Assembly: GCA_946186915.1 (NCBI GenBank)
Contig: CAMHOY010000002.1
Location: 1-64,000, forward strand
Direction of reading: 5' to 3'
Source: an uncultured Bacteroidales bacterium
GTDB lineage: Bacteria; Bacteroidota; Bacteroidia; Bacteroidales; Paludibacteraceae
DNA length: 64,000 nucleotides
The notes beneath the pieces were generated by a model. It did no database searches, was not told the origin of the DNA, and saw only the letters and a list, made by a program, of their open reading frames with translations. Position numbers and translations under genes: made by a program. Each line of letters opens with the position of its first letter. Positions within the stretch are counted from its first letter, which is position 1. Shown piece by piece: positions 41,064 through 50,758 of the stretch.

Positions 41064-41095
41064 CAAAATTACATTTTTTTTTGGACATGTGCAAA
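41064..41095 (-). promoter_or_regulatory. Promoter of the metallopeptidase gene
   Basis: Minus strand: TTTG (41092-41095), 20 nt, TAATTTTG (41064-41071). The -33 segment TTTGCACATGTCC is similar to those of korA and the GT2 gene. Confidence 0.75.
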
Positions 41096-41229
41096 TTTAT
41101 TTTTTTAAAATCACGGGATATATACATAGTATATATAAGGTAGTGCGGGATACGATATTAACTGCTTGCAGTAAGGGTATTGAAAGGCAAATAGGTATCA
41201 ACTGCAAAATAAAAGAAAATTTCAAATAA

Positions 41230-41261
41230 TTTGCGTATATCATATATTTTTACTATTTTTG
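41230..41261 (+). promoter_or_regulatory. Promoter of the DUF3667 gene, nearly leaderless
   Basis: TTTG (41230-41233), 20 nt, TATTTTTG (41254-41261). The ATG is 10 nt after the final G. The -33 region contains TTGCGTAT, as in waaA and the EF-G paralog. Confidence 0.78.
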
Positions 41262-41270
41262 CAGCGAATT

Positions 41271-42101
41271 ATGAAAAAAGGTAAGATATCGGAATTCTTT
41301 GCGGTGGTACGCAAGCTGTTGGAGAAACTGCGCACATTGATTCGTGTTCGGTTTTCAGAGTTCCGTACCCATCAAACGGCTGAGTACGGTGAAGTGGAAG
41401 CAAACAGCAAGCGCATCACTATGGAGAGCGTGACATCGAATTTTCTTGAAGTGTGGGGTTTCGGCAACAAGAATATCTTTGTGACCATAGGGCACCTGTT
41501 TTGGCGTCCCGGATACATGATGCGGGACTATTTAGAAGGGCGCCGGGGACGATTGATGCAACCTGTTATGATGTTAGTAGTGCTAACCTTGGGCCTGATG
41601 CTGTTGGGGAAAATACTACCTGTGGAGATTATGCCCCGCGAATCAGCAACCTTGCATTTCTCGGAAGCGCGCGCTCAGTTAGACAGTACGAATCCCAATG
41701 ATGCTGAAACACTTCAACTCTTAAATGCCGTAGAGCAGTTCTCTATATTTATGGAGAACATACATCGATGGGAAGAAGAACATCCGGATTTCGGGCTGCT
41801 CTTTAAGTTTTCGATTACTATGTTGCTCATGTGGTTGCTGTTTCGCAAAGCCAAAGAAAAAACCTATAATTTCGCAGAAATCATGACTGTTGTATGCTAT
41901 GCGATATGCCAGTTACAGGTGATTTCCATTGTATGGTTACTCTGCACGGCGTGGTGGCATCCACAGATAAGTTTTAATCCCTTTATTTTCCCGTTCTACA
42001 TCGCTCACATTGTATTCTTTATCGACTTCCAACAGCTCTTTCAACGCCGTTGGTGGTCAACTTTATGGCGTACAATCGTGGCGTTAATCTTTGTTTTCTG
42101 A
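41271..42101 (+). CDS. DUF3667 family membrane protein
   Basis: A 276-residue protein starting at ATG 41271, not the TTG at 41259, which lies inside the promoter. The conserved DUF3667 stretch is TIGHLFWRPGYMMRDYLEGRRGR, followed by a membrane helix (LMQPVMMLVVLTLGLMLLG). Two or more helices in the C-terminal half are separated by a periplasmic segment. The function is unknown. Members without the usual N-terminal zinc ribbon exist; this one begins with a charged helix. Its stop is followed after 1 nt by the ATG of the PagL-like gene, so the two are coupled. Confidence 0.87.
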   Translation: MKKGKISEFFAVVRKLLEKLRTLIRVRFSEFRTHQTAEYGEVEANSKRITMESVTSNFLEVWGFGNKNIFVTIGHLFWRPGYMMRDYLEGRRGRLMQPVMMLVVLTLGLMLLGKILPVEIMPRESATLHFSEARAQLDSTNPNDAETLQLLNAVEQFSIFMENIHRWEEEHPDFGLLFKFSITMLLMWLLFRKAKEKTYNFAEIMTVVCYAICQLQVISIVWLLCTAWWHPQISFNPFIFPFYIAHIVFFIDFQQLFQRRWWSTLWRTIVALIFVF

Positions 42102-42102
42102 T

Positions 42103-43410
42103 ATGAGAAAGAGTCTGCTGTTAATAGTTCTATGCATTGCCCTTTCGAGTTGGGCAATCCCGCATTACGAGTTAGCGTACAAGTTGACCGGTAACGGTGC
42201 CATGATGATGCCAGACGGGAAGGTTGATCAGTTTATACAGCGGCCCGTTTTCGGCGGATCCTTTGCTGTAGAGTTTCTGCCGACAGGAAGATGGCATTGC
42301 TTGCAGCAATGGAACAATGCATCGATAGGTGTGGGAGTCAGTTACTTGAACTTAGGTAATGATGCGTTCTTAGGTTCCGCAATCGCGGCGTACGGTTACA
42401 TGAACCAGCCGTTTTACAATGGCAAACACTTCCGCATAGGTGCTCGTCCGACGGTAGGTTTAGCGGCAGTGACCAAGACTTATCGTAACACGCTGCCGGA
42501 AGGGATACCTCCCTACTCTCAAGCCCGTGGAGGGGACGGAAAGTTAATTGCTAACTGGTCTATCGGTTCCATTTTAAATGCCTATTTAGCGATGGACTTA
42601 TACATGGATTTCCCCATCAAAGACGGCTGGGAGATCACACTCGCCGGCGGATGGCATCATATTAGCAACGGAAGTGTGATGCACCCGAATGCAGGCTATA
42701 ACATGTTCGGAGGCGAATTGGGCGTACGGTATCATCCGACGAGTCCGAATGATCAGAGTACGCTGAATAATCCGAAGCGTATGACGACCAAGGAACTGCA
42801 CGAAGAAGTAGAGAAACCGTGGGCCGTGGAGATCAGTGCAACAGGAGGAATGAAGCAGAACTACTATAAGGATAATATCAATGGCATGTTGTTCTATGGC
42901 GTGGCAACACTGAAGGCCGCGGCATACTGGGTGCCAGTGAGCATCTTTCGTCTCGGCGCAGGTGTAGATGCATTCTACGATGGTTACTACAGCGCAGTTA
43001 ACGACGAGTATGCGTCAGAAAACCCGGGTGCTCCTGTGACCTATTTTGGAAAGACGTATCTGCGAACGAGTGACGTGAAGAACTGTTTCCGCGTTGGTAT
43101 TAGTATTCAACCGGAGTTCATTATCGGTCATCTGACAGCCGGTATTCATGTAGGCTTCTACGTCTTCGACCCCATCAAAAACTTGGAATACAAGGAGGAC
43201 ATTATTACCAAACGCGGTGGCGAGCCATACGACTTAGGGATATTTTATCCATATGACTTCTCTGAAGCCAGTAATAAGAAAGACGGGTGGTGCTACATGC
43301 AGTTCGTGCTGAAGTACCACGTATTAGACAATTTGTTCGTACAATTAGGTCTCAAGACTCACGGCGTACGTGCCGAGTTTATTGATGCAGGAATAGGTGT
43401 AGCCTTCTAA
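42103..43410 (+). CDS. PagL/acyloxyacyl-hydrolase-like outer-membrane protein
   Basis: A 435-residue secreted protein. The start at 42103 gives the signal peptide MRKSLLLIVLCIALSSWA. A first beta-barrel-like region contains GGWHHISNGSV, similar to the His-X-Ser-Asn motif of lipid A 3-O-deacylases (PagL) and related acyloxyacyl hydrolases. The second half (about 250-435) is also strand-rich, as if a second barrel or a duplicated domain were present, and ends in FIDAGIGVAF. It may trim lipid A acyl chains; catalysis is inferred from the motif alone. A segment PPYSQARGGDG is unusually Pro/Gly-rich. Its stop interlocks with the opposing gene (4-bp overlap). Confidence 0.75.
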   Translation: MRKSLLLIVLCIALSSWAIPHYELAYKLTGNGAMMMPDGKVDQFIQRPVFGGSFAVEFLPTGRWHCLQQWNNASIGVGVSYLNLGNDAFLGSAIAAYGYMNQPFYNGKHFRIGARPTVGLAAVTKTYRNTLPEGIPPYSQARGGDGKLIANWSIGSILNAYLAMDLYMDFPIKDGWEITLAGGWHHISNGSVMHPNAGYNMFGGELGVRYHPTSPNDQSTLNNPKRMTTKELHEEVEKPWAVEISATGGMKQNYYKDNINGMLFYGVATLKAAAYWVPVSIFRLGAGVDAFYDGYYSAVNDEYASENPGAPVTYFGKTYLRTSDVKNCFRVGISIQPEFIIGHLTAGIHVGFYVFDPIKNLEYKEDIITKRGGEPYDLGIFYPYDFSEASNKKDGWCYMQFVLKYHVLDNLFVQLGLKTHGVRAEFIDAGIGVAF

Positions 43411-44633
43411 ACTTTTAGAAGTTGGTCTTCAATTAGATAGACTTGTTCAAGGGGCACTCCGTGATCCACGAGCGCTTTTCTGTCGGGTCTGAAGAGATTA
43501 TAGAAATCCTTTGATGATTTGCATAACAGCCGCGCCTGGCGGTAGTTTTCAAAAGCCATGACGCGGTCACCTTGCAGCAGCATACAATGGCCATAGTTGA
43601 TATAATCCTGCGGTGCATTGGCTCCTTTGCGCAAGTGCTCCAAAAGCCATCGAGAAGCCAATTCGATATTATCCCACACCATATCCATACGTCCAACTGT
43701 CAAGTATGTCAGCGCCATTCGGTTTTGGCGTTCATACCCCTCTCCTACCACAACATTATAGACCCATGTATCAGGTAAAATATCAATAATGCTGCGCATA
43801 TATTCCTTTTCGGTATTGGTGATGATGGATTGAATACCATTCAGACTGGAGTCTTCACCTGTTGCCTCCAGAAGAGATTGCAGTTCCTGCGGTACATCTT
43901 CAGGTCTCAACTCTTTGACAGTCAGATTTTTAAGCCATTCATCGTTCGTGGCCAACACCAATGAACATAAGGTCTGAAAGGCCTGCTCGCCATCGTCATT
44001 CATCTCTGCAACAGCATTCGCGAATGCATTTTGGATATCGGGAAAGTAGTCTATTCGTATATCATAGTGTGCCAATAAAAGAATGACATTCGACAGGCAC
44101 TGCTCAGCAATCACATCGGAACCGCTATTGATGCCGTCAATAAGGGTTAGTATGGACTGTTCCGAGAAGCACTGACGAAGTCCGTGAGCAATAGAAGAGA
44201 CTGCCATAAGTGCCGTTGCGCCACGGCTAGGATCCCGTATGATTTTCGCCAACCACTCCAAGTCCGTTTCCAAAGGATGCACATGATTCGAGAAATAATG
44301 CATAACCGACTGCAAGTTATTCTCATTGAAAGAGTGCATGAGGGGCGATACGCCCCGTTGAAGGCGGATATCAGCATAGACAGCATCCACCAAACGATAC
44401 GTATTACCTGTGAGGTGGTCCAATTCTTTGTCCAGGCCTTCATCATTGGCACTGACCCAACGGCTGAAGAGATCTGTGTAGTTTTGCTGAATATCCAGAT
44501 ATGCTTTCTCAAAGGGATTCGTTTCCCCTAACTCGTTAAGCCAGGTACGCACCACGGTCAACGCATGTCCAATCATGCGTTCCCCGAGCGAGCGCTCTAT
44601 CGTCACTATTTGCTCTTCAAGCGTTTGAGCCAC
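43407..44633 (-). CDS. Unknown all-helical cytoplasmic protein
   Basis: A 408-residue acidic protein without signal peptide or membrane segment. The sequence is mostly amphipathic helices, with TPR- or HEAT-like spacing near the C-terminus (INYGHCMLLQGDRVMAFENYRQARLL). I recognise no catalytic motif. Homologs would need profile searching. It lies 37 nt upstream of the GT2 gene stop, on the opposite strand to the PagL-like gene, with stops overlapping by 4 bp. No clear promoter is visible; the GT2 gene upstream on the same strand may supply transcription. Confidence 0.7.
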   Translation of the reverse strand: MAQTLEEQIVTIERSLGERMIGHALTVVRTWLNELGETNPFEKAYLDIQQNYTDLFSRWVSANDEGLDKELDHLTGNTYRLVDAVYADIRLQRGVSPLMHSFNENNLQSVMHYFSNHVHPLETDLEWLAKIIRDPSRGATALMAVSSIAHGLRQCFSEQSILTLIDGINSGSDVIAEQCLSNVILLLAHYDIRIDYFPDIQNAFANAVAEMNDDGEQAFQTLCSLVLATNDEWLKNLTVKELRPEDVPQELQSLLEATGEDSSLNGIQSIITNTEKEYMRSIIDILPDTWVYNVVVGEGYERQNRMALTYLTVGRMDMVWDNIELASRWLLEHLRKGANAPQDYINYGHCMLLQGDRVMAFENYRQARLLCKSSKDFYNLFRPDRKALVDHGVPLEQVYLIEDQLLKV

Positions 44634-44670
44634 CTAAAATTTACTATTTAGTCATTAATTGTTTAGCCCT

Positions 44671-45639
44671 TTATAACTCCTCTTTAATGAGATAATCATT
44701 GCGACTCGGAGAATTGCGGATAATCAGTTCTGCTAAGAAACCGGCGAGGAAGAGCATACAACCGAGAATCATCATGAGGATAGCTATGTGGAAATAAGGA
44801 TTTACACCCACCAGCATAGCAGGCACATGATTTGACAATGCATAGAGTTTCATTCCCCCAACAACAATTGTAGCAACGAAACCGACAAAGAACATCAAAC
44901 TACCAACGAGTCCGAAGAAATGCATAGGTTGTTTGCCGAATTTATTGAGGAACCACAAAGTCATAAGGTCCAGATAACCGTTTACAAAACGATTGATGCC
45001 GAATTTCGAGGTTCCGAATTCGCGTTTACGATGCTGAACCACTTTTTCCCCAATTTTGGTAAATCCGGCATTTTTCGCCAAGTATGGGATATACCGATGC
45101 ATTTCGGAGAAGACCTCAATATTTTTCACAACATCCTTGCGATAAGCTTTCAGTCCGCAATTCATGTCATGGAGTTGAATACCCGTCACGCGACGGGCTG
45201 TAGCATTGAAGAGTTTGGACGGCAGATTCTTGGTGAGTGCATTGTCATAACGTTTCTGCTTCCATCCGCTGACAAGGTCAAACCCTTCCTCTGTAATCAT
45301 ACGATAGAGTTCCGGTATTTCATCCGGCGAATCCTGCAGATCGGCATCCATAGTGATGACAACATTGCCTTGCGCCGCTTTAAAACCGCAGTACAACGCT
45401 GCGGATTTACCGTAGTTACGCCGGAAACAGATACCTCTGATTGAGGCTTTGGAGCCGGACTTTTCGTCTTCGGCCTTCAACTCCTGAATAACCTTCCAGG
45501 AATCATCGGTAGAACCATCATTAACGAAGATTACTTCGTATGAGAACTTATTCTCCTTCATCACGCGTGCTATCCACTCATAGAGTTTCGGCAGCGACTC
45601 CGCCTCGTTGAACAGAGGCACTATAATTGATATATCCAT
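44671..45639 (-). CDS. Family 2 glycosyltransferase with two C-terminal membrane helices (DPM/GtrB-like)
   Basis: A 322-residue inner-membrane glycosyltransferase. The GT-A domain is MDISIIVPLFNEAESLPKLYEW, VNDGSTDDSW and TMDADLQDSP (DXD), with a QKRYDNALTK loop. Two C-terminal membrane segments (about 230-255 and 270-295) follow the pattern of polyprenyl-phosphate sugar transferases. The long ORF start at 45843 runs through the promoter and into waaA, so it is wrong. ATG 45639 fits homologs; ATG 45654 (MVNDF) is also possible and would make the mRNA nearly leaderless. It probably makes an undecaprenyl-phosphate sugar for envelope modification. Confidence 0.9.
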   Translation of the reverse strand: MDISIIVPLFNEAESLPKLYEWIARVMKENKFSYEVIFVNDGSTDDSWKVIQELKAEDEKSGSKASIRGICFRRNYGKSAALYCGFKAAQGNVVITMDADLQDSPDEIPELYRMITEEGFDLVSGWKQKRYDNALTKNLPSKLFNATARRVTGIQLHDMNCGLKAYRKDVVKNIEVFSEMHRYIPYLAKNAGFTKIGEKVVQHRKREFGTSKFGINRFVNGYLDLMTLWFLNKFGKQPMHFFGLVGSLMFFVGFVATIVVGGMKLYALSNHVPAMLVGVNPYFHIAILMMILGCMLFLAGFLAELIIRNSPSRNDYLIKEEL

Positions 45640-45662
45640 AAAGTCATTTACCATTTGGGCTG

Positions 45663-45694
45663 CAAAAGTAGTATTTTTTTTTGAATTGTGCAAA
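45663..45694 (-). promoter_or_regulatory. Promoter of the GT2 gene
   Basis: Minus strand: TTTG (45691-45694), 20 nt, TACTTTTG (45663-45670). The -33 segment TTTGCACAATTC is identical to that of the tRNA-Gly/rnpB promoter. Confidence 0.8.
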
Positions 45695-45730
45695 TAATTA
45701 CGAAAAAAAACAAAGAAAATGCGCGCGCAC

Positions 45731-45761
45731 TTGCGTATGTTAAAAAATATTGCTACCTTTG
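45731..45761 (+). promoter_or_regulatory. Promoter of waaA and the downstream operon
   Basis: TTG (45731-45733), 20 nt, TACCTTTG (45754-45761). It is preceded by GCGCGCGCAC and shares CTTGCGTATGTTA with the EF-G paralog promoter. Confidence 0.8.
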
Positions 45762-45782
45762 TGCCCGATTTGTAGCGTAAGA

Positions 45783-47009
45783 ATGGCAAATATCTTTTTC
45801 GGACATAAGACGCGTGCGTTGTTCCGCGGTCAACGCGAGACATTAGATGCCGAGCATAAGGCTCTTTTAAAATCTAACAGCGGTGCTGTTTGGATTCATG
45901 CGGCCTCTGTTGGTGAGTTTGAGCAAGTGCGACCTCTTATTGAGCGTTTGCGCAGAGAGCATCCGGATATAAAAATAGTAGTGACATTTTTCAGCCCTTC
46001 GGGCTATGAAGCTCGCAAGAACTATGCGCAGGTGGATGCGGTGGTTTATCTGCCTTTTGCTACGCGGCGCAAAGCAAAGCGTTTTTTGGACGTTCTACAA
46101 CCCTCTATGGCTCTATTCGTGAAGTACGAGTTCTGGCCTGCTTACCTGCGTGAGTTAAAAAAACGCGACATTCCAACATATAGTATATCTGCGATATTCC
46201 GCCCTACCCAACGGTTCTTTCATTGGTACGGCAAGGGAGCTTTGCGTTTGATGCATTGCTTCACGCACATCTTTGTGCAAGACGAGGCTTCGCGCCGCTT
46301 GTTAGCGGAGCATGGTGTACATGATTGTTCCGTAGCGGGTGACACCCGTTTCGATCGTGTGAATGAAGTTTTAGTTGCGACACGAGAACATCCGGACGGC
46401 CGTCTTTTACCCATCGCGCAGTTCGTAGAGAATGCAGGTCGTGTAGTTGTAGCCGGCAGTACATGGCCGGAAGATGAAGAACTGCTGACACAATGGTGCA
46501 ATGAGGTGGCTGCGTTTAATGATGCCAAACTTATATTGGTACCGCACGAGATTAATGAAGAGCATCTACATGATATCTTCCAGCGTTTCAAAGGCAGGTT
46601 CGTGAAGTATTCAGATATCAGCGCCATGCCATCGAATCTCAGCAGAGTAAACATTTTACGGCGCGCCAAGGTTATGGTGATTGACACAATCGGTCTGTTG
46701 TCATCCATCTATCAGTTCGGACATGTCGCCTATGTAGGCGGTGGTTTTGGAGAAGGCATTCACAACACGATTGAAGCTGCTGTCTATGGCGTACCGGTGG
46801 TATTCGGTCCCAATTACCATCATTTCCGTGAGGCACAGGGATTGATTGATTCAGGCGCTGCGCGGAGTATCAATAATTACAACGAGTTAGAGTCGGCTTT
46901 TGCTACCGCTCTCGATCAATATGAGTCAATCGGCGTCAAGGCTGCGGAGTACGTCCAATCCGAATTAGGCGCCACTGCAAAAATCTATGAAGAATTGTTT
47001 AATCATTAG
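45783..47009 (+). CDS. waaA: 3-deoxy-D-manno-octulosonic acid (Kdo) transferase
   Basis: A 408-residue GT-B enzyme that adds Kdo to lipid IVA in lipopolysaccharide synthesis. Motifs are [16 protein letters not shown] with the catalytic Glu, [24 protein letters not shown] and, in the C-terminal half, [14 protein letters not shown] and [18 protein letters not shown]. The start at 45783 follows the promoter by about 20 nt. The usual N-terminal membrane-anchor helix is missing: the protein begins only about 30 residues before the catalytic motif, so it may be peripheral. It heads a plus-strand run through rsgA. Confidence 0.93.
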   Translation: MANIFFGHKTRALFRGQRETLDAEHKALLKSNSGAVWIHAASVGEFEQVRPLIERLRREHPDIKIVVTFFSPSGYEARKNYAQVDAVVYLPFATRRKAKRFLDVLQPSMALFVKYEFWPAYLRELKKRDIPTYSISAIFRPTQRFFHWYGKGALRLMHCFTHIFVQDEASRRLLAEHGVHDCSVAGDTRFDRVNEVLVATREHPDGRLLPIAQFVENAGRVVVAGSTWPEDEELLTQWCNEVAAFNDAKLILVPHEINEEHLHDIFQRFKGRFVKYSDISAMPSNLSRVNILRRAKVMVIDTIGLLSSIYQFGHVAYVGGGFGEGIHNTIEAAVYGVPVVFGPNYHHFREAQGLIDSGAARSINNYNELESAFATALDQYESIGVKAAEYVQSELGATAKIYEELFNH

Positions 47010-47032
47010 TCGTCTATTCAGATAGTCGTCTA
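47007..47032. repeat. 16-nt tandem repeat between waaA and hisS
   Basis: TAGTCGTCTA at 47007-47016 and 47023-47032, a period of 16 nt. It has the same period as the repeats at 4228 and 20805. Confidence 0.6.
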
Positions 47033-47047
47033 ACCAACTATAATAAT

Positions 47048-48361
47048 ATGGCACAAAAACCAAGTATACCTAAGGGCACGCGGGATTTCGGACAAGTGGA
47101 GATGGCCCGCCGCAATTATATCTTCGACACCATCAAAGGTGTATTTCAGTTGTATGGTTTTCAGCAGATAGAGACTCCGGCAATGGAGAACCTGTCCACG
47201 CTGATGGGCAAGTACGGCGAGGAAGGCGACAAACTGCTGTTTCGTATCCAAAACAGCGGCGAGAAAGCCGCTTTAGCACCGGAGAAGGGTTTGCGATATG
47301 ACCTGACCGTTCCTTTTGCTCGTTATGTGGTACAGCACCGCGAGGAGATCGTTTTCCCCTTCAAGCGCTTCCAAATACAACCCGTTTGGCGTGCGGACAG
47401 ACCACAGAAAGGACGTTATCGCGAGTTTTACCAGTGCGATGTAGATGTAATCGGCAGTGACAGTCTCGTCGGCGAGTTGGAACTGATACAAATCGTAGAA
47501 GAAGTGTACCGCCGTCTGGGCATCCGTGTATGCCTGCATATCAACAACCGCAAGGTGCTTGCCGGCATTGCGGAGGTTATCGGTGCGCCTGACAAGATGA
47601 TTGATATCACTGTCGCCATCGACAAACTCGACAAGATCGGTGTAGAAGCCGTGAATGCAGAACTGATTGAACGCGGTTTAAATGCAGAGCAAGTAGACAA
47701 ACTGCAGCCTATTCTCAATCTCTCCGGTTCAACCGCCGACAAACTCAATGCACTACGTTCAATTCTCGCAGCCAGCGAGATAGGCATCCAAGGTATCGAA
47801 GAGCTGGATACTCTTTTCGGCCTAATCAAGGCAACAGATGTGCAATTGAATATCGAATTGGATCTATGTCTTGCCCGCGGACTGAATTACTACACGGGAG
47901 CCATCTTCGAAGTGAAGGCTCTTGATGCCCAAATCGGTTCTATCACCGGTGGCGGCCGGTATGACAACCTAACAGGAATCTTTGGCTTACCCGATGTATC
48001 AGGTGTCGGCATATCCTTTGGCGCCGATCGCATCTATGACGTGCTGACAGAGTTAGATTTATTTCCGAAGGAGCTGCAATCTACCACACAAATTCTATTC
48101 GCAGCGTTCGGCACAGACGAGTTGCATTATGCACTGCAATGGGCTAAAGCATTACGAGCTACGGGTAGGACCGTCGAAGTGTATCCGGAACCCACAAAGA
48201 TGAAGAAGCAGATGAGTTATGCAGACGCAAAACAGATTCCGTTCGTGGCAATAGTAGGCGGCGATGAGATGGCTCAGAACAAAGTGATGCTTAAAAATAT
48301 GGTTTCCGGCGAACAAGAATTAGTGGATTTCGAGGAACTTGTAAAATTGTTAAATTGTTAA
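47048..48361 (+). CDS. hisS: Histidyl-tRNA synthetase
   Basis: A 437-residue class II aminoacyl-tRNA synthetase. Motif 1 is near the N-terminus (GTRDF...[22 protein letters not shown]), and the motif 2 region is [21 protein letters not shown]. The His-specific loop is [17 protein letters not shown], and the motif 3 region is [18 protein letters not shown]-terminal anticodon-binding domain (about 345-437) follows. It charges tRNA-His. It lies 38 nt after waaA across a 16-nt tandem repeat. A 6-nt gap to the next gene indicates an operon. Confidence 0.96.
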   Translation: MAQKPSIPKGTRDFGQVEMARRNYIFDTIKGVFQLYGFQQIETPAMENLSTLMGKYGEEGDKLLFRIQNSGEKAALAPEKGLRYDLTVPFARYVVQHREEIVFPFKRFQIQPVWRADRPQKGRYREFYQCDVDVIGSDSLVGELELIQIVEEVYRRLGIRVCLHINNRKVLAGIAEVIGAPDKMIDITVAIDKLDKIGVEAVNAELIERGLNAEQVDKLQPILNLSGSTADKLNALRSILAASEIGIQGIEELDTLFGLIKATDVQLNIELDLCLARGLNYYTGAIFEVKALDAQIGSITGGGRYDNLTGIFGLPDVSGVGISFGADRIYDVLTELDLFPKELQSTTQILFAAFGTDELHYALQWAKALRATGRTVEVYPEPTKMKKQMSYADAKQIPFVAIVGGDEMAQNKVMLKNMVSGEQELVDFEELVKLLNC

Positions 48362-48367
48362 GCTATT

Positions 48368-48904
48368 ATGGCAGATACGAATAGACAATTCGATGAAGTG
48401 ACAGCAAAGTGTCGCCAAATCTTTATCGACAAGATGAAGGACTATGGTCCTTCGTGGCGTATTTTCCGTTTACATGGCATTACAGACCAATTGTATATCA
48501 AGGCTTGTAATATCCGTCAGCGTCAAGAGACGGGTATTAGTTTGGTAGGAGATGACATAGAGGGGAATCTGCGCGCAATCGTAAACTACGGCATCATGGC
48601 TATTATCCAAGAGCGTAATGGATATGCAGATGCTACAGACATGAGTAGCGAAGAAGCCACAAAGTTATATGACAAGGTGTTACATGAAGCAAAGGAATTG
48701 ATGGTGCGCAAGAATCACGATTACGGAGAAGCATGGCGCGAAATGAGCAAAGAAGGTATTGTTGATATGATTCTCGCGAAAATCATCCGTATCAAGAATA
48801 TATTGTCCAATAACGGCAAAACCATCGCTTCGGAAGGTACCGAAGGCAATTATTTCGACATCATCAACTACGCAATATTTGATTTGATTCATTATGAGAA
48901 TTAA
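48368..48904 (+). CDS. DUF1599 family protein (nucleotide-modification associated)
   Basis: A 178-residue protein composed of two similar halves. KDYGPSWRIFR...NLRAIVNYGIMAII is echoed by HDYGEAWREMS...YFDIINYAIFDLI, which shows an internal duplication of the DUF1599 module. It is cytoplasmic and the biochemical role is unknown; relatives have been placed with nucleotide-modification systems, but here the neighbours are housekeeping. It overlaps the next gene by 11 nt. Confidence 0.87.
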   Translation: MADTNRQFDEVTAKCRQIFIDKMKDYGPSWRIFRLHGITDQLYIKACNIRQRQETGISLVGDDIEGNLRAIVNYGIMAIIQERNGYADATDMSSEEATKLYDKVLHEAKELMVRKNHDYGEAWREMSKEGIVDMILAKIIRIKNILSNNGKTIASEGTEGNYFDIINYAIFDLIHYEN

Positions 48905-50000
48905 TGCAAAACATATCATTGGCGCAATAAGTCGCACGCTGCTCGCGCTGACCTTCTTGTTCTCGGGATTTGTCAAGGCCGTTGATCCGTTAGGTACCGT
49001 CTACAAGATAGAAGACTACCTGAAGGCATTCGGCGGTTTCGCCAACGAACTGCTGCCTTTGGCAGGTGCTGCTGCAGTGTGTCTGATTATTGTGGAATGG
49101 CTGTTGGGCGTGTGCATGTTAGCAAATATTCGCACGCGTTGGACGAGTTGGTTAGCTCTTGCCTTCTACCTTGTCATGACGCCCCTTACGCTTTGGATTG
49201 CGTTAACCAATCCTATCAGCGACTGCGGTTGTTTTGGTGATGCATTGGTACTGACGAATTGGCAGACTTTCTGGAAGAATATAGTGCTGCTTAGTCTTGT
49301 CGTTATCCTATTGGTATGCCGCAAAGCTATTCCACAGACCTTTACGTGGCCGGCAGAGATAATCATTGCCGGTATCGGTTTAGGTGCGTTAATCAATATC
49401 ATGTGTTACAGTTATAACCACCTGCCTCCTATGGATTTCCGTCCATATAAAATAGGTAATAACATTCCCGAATTGATGGAAATACCAGAGGACGCTGAGC
49501 CGGATATCTATGAAACGACCCTGATATACGAGAAAGACGGTGTTCAACAATCCTTTACTCTGGAGAACTACCCGAAAGGAGAGCCAGAGTGGAAATTTGT
49601 GGACCAGCAATCCGTACTTATCAAGAAGGGCTATGAAGCTCCTATTCATGACTTTGAAATCCTAACCATGGACTTCGATGATATCACGTATGATGTATTG
49701 GAATCCGAAGAACCCATCACGCTTGTAATCATTTATGAGATTAAGAAGATGAATCGCTCGCAAATGGATAAACTACGCTCTATCATTCACGAACGGAGTA
49801 AGGTGTATGTACTTACCGGTTCAGGAGAAGACGAAGTTATCGAACTAGCCGAGGAGTTAGGCTGGGACGAAGAGACCACATGGGCAACCTTCTGTTATAC
49901 TGATCCCGTCACGCTGAAAACCATCGTGCGTGCAAACCCGGGACTGATTGTGGTGCAAAATGGAACAATTATAGAGAAAAAGAATTTTAAACAACTATAG
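48894..50000 (+). CDS. DoxX/MauE-like membrane protein with a C-terminal soluble domain
   Basis: A 368-residue protein. The N-terminal half (about 1-175) has four to five membrane helices of the DoxX/MauE type, with GFVKAVDPLGTVYKIEDYLKAFG and a DCGCFGD motif whose Cys pair suggests a redox role. The C-terminal half (about 185-368) looks like a degenerate thioredoxin-like fold (ITLVIIYEIKK, VYVLTGSGEDEVIELAEELG) without a CXXC pair. It may be involved in disulfide or quinone chemistry in the envelope, by inference. It overlaps the DUF1599 gene by 11 nt and precedes tpiA by 3 nt. Confidence 0.83.
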   Translation: MRINAKHIIGAISRTLLALTFLFSGFVKAVDPLGTVYKIEDYLKAFGGFANELLPLAGAAAVCLIIVEWLLGVCMLANIRTRWTSWLALAFYLVMTPLTLWIALTNPISDCGCFGDALVLTNWQTFWKNIVLLSLVVILLVCRKAIPQTFTWPAEIIIAGIGLGALINIMCYSYNHLPPMDFRPYKIGNNIPELMEIPEDAEPDIYETTLIYEKDGVQQSFTLENYPKGEPEWKFVDQQSVLIKKGYEAPIHDFEILTMDFDDITYDVLESEEPITLVIIYEIKKMNRSQMDKLRSIIHERSKVYVLTGSGEDEVIELAEELGWDEETTWATFCYTDPVTLKTIVRANPGLIVVQNGTIIEKKNFKQL

Positions 50001-50003
50001 AAT

Positions 50004-50756
50004 ATGGCAAGAATTAAAATGGTTGCAGGTAACTGGAAAATGAACAAGAACCTGCAGGAAGGTGTAGCGTTGGCTACCGAGTTGAAAGAAGCAGTAAAGA
50101 ACCCCTCATGCGCCGTTGTGATCGGCACTCCGTTTATTCACTTGGCTACAGTAGCTGAGTTATTGAAGGGCAGTCCTATTAAAGTAGCAGCTGAGAACTG
50201 CGCAGACCACGAGAAGGGTGCGTACACCGGAGAAGTAAGTGCAGAGATGGTAAAATCCACAGGTGCCGAGTACGTAATATTGGGTCACTCGGAGCGCCGT
50301 CAGTACTATGCAGAAAGCTATGAGATGCTCGCTGAGAAAGTACGCCTGGCACTTGCAAACGGTCTGAAGGTTATCTTCTGTATCGGTGAGGTAAAAGAGG
50401 AGCGTGAGGCAGGCAAGCAAAATGAGGTAGTAAAGGCACAGCTTGAGGGTTCTGTATTCGGACTGAGCGCAGAAGAGTGGAAAAACATCACCTTGGCTTA
50501 CGAACCCGTTTGGGCTATCGGTACGGGTCTTACGGCCACTCCTGTACAGGCACAGGAGATCCATGCCTTCATCCGCAGCCTCGTAGCAGAGAAATTCGGC
50601 AAGCAGGCAGCCGAGGACACGACGATCCTCTACGGCGGAAGCTGCAACGAGAAGAACGCAGCCGAGCTGTTCGCATGCCCGGATATCGACGGCGGTCTGA
50701 TCGGTGGTGCAGCTCTCGTGGCTGAGAAATTCCTCGCCATCATCGCTGCACGATAA
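50004..50756 (+). CDS. tpiA: Triosephosphate isomerase
   Basis: A 250-residue TIM barrel. It has the substrate Lys in GNWKMNKN (about residue 10), the catalytic His in [14 protein letters not shown], the Glu in [17 protein letters not shown] and the phosphate loop [15 protein letters not shown] and [10 protein letters not shown]. It interconverts DHAP and glyceraldehyde 3-phosphate in glycolysis. The gene is more GC-rich at its 3' end than its neighbours. It is 3 nt after the DoxX-like gene and is followed by a 34-nt gap containing one CTAG-rich repeat unit. Confidence 0.97.
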   Translation: MARIKMVAGNWKMNKNLQEGVALATELKEAVKNPSCAVVIGTPFIHLATVAELLKGSPIKVAAENCADHEKGAYTGEVSAEMVKSTGAEYVILGHSERRQYYAESYEMLAEKVRLALANGLKVIFCIGEVKEEREAGKQNEVVKAQLEGSVFGLSAEEWKNITLAYEPVWAIGTGLTATPVQAQEIHAFIRSLVAEKFGKQAAEDTTILYGGSCNEKNAAELFACPDIDGGLIGGAALVAEKFLAIIAAR

Positions 50757-50758
50757 GT

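Noticed and set aside
44671-45843. 390-residue version of the GT2 protein
   Set aside because: Its first 63 residues would be encoded in waaA and in both promoters; the Met at 45654 or 45639 is the plausible start.
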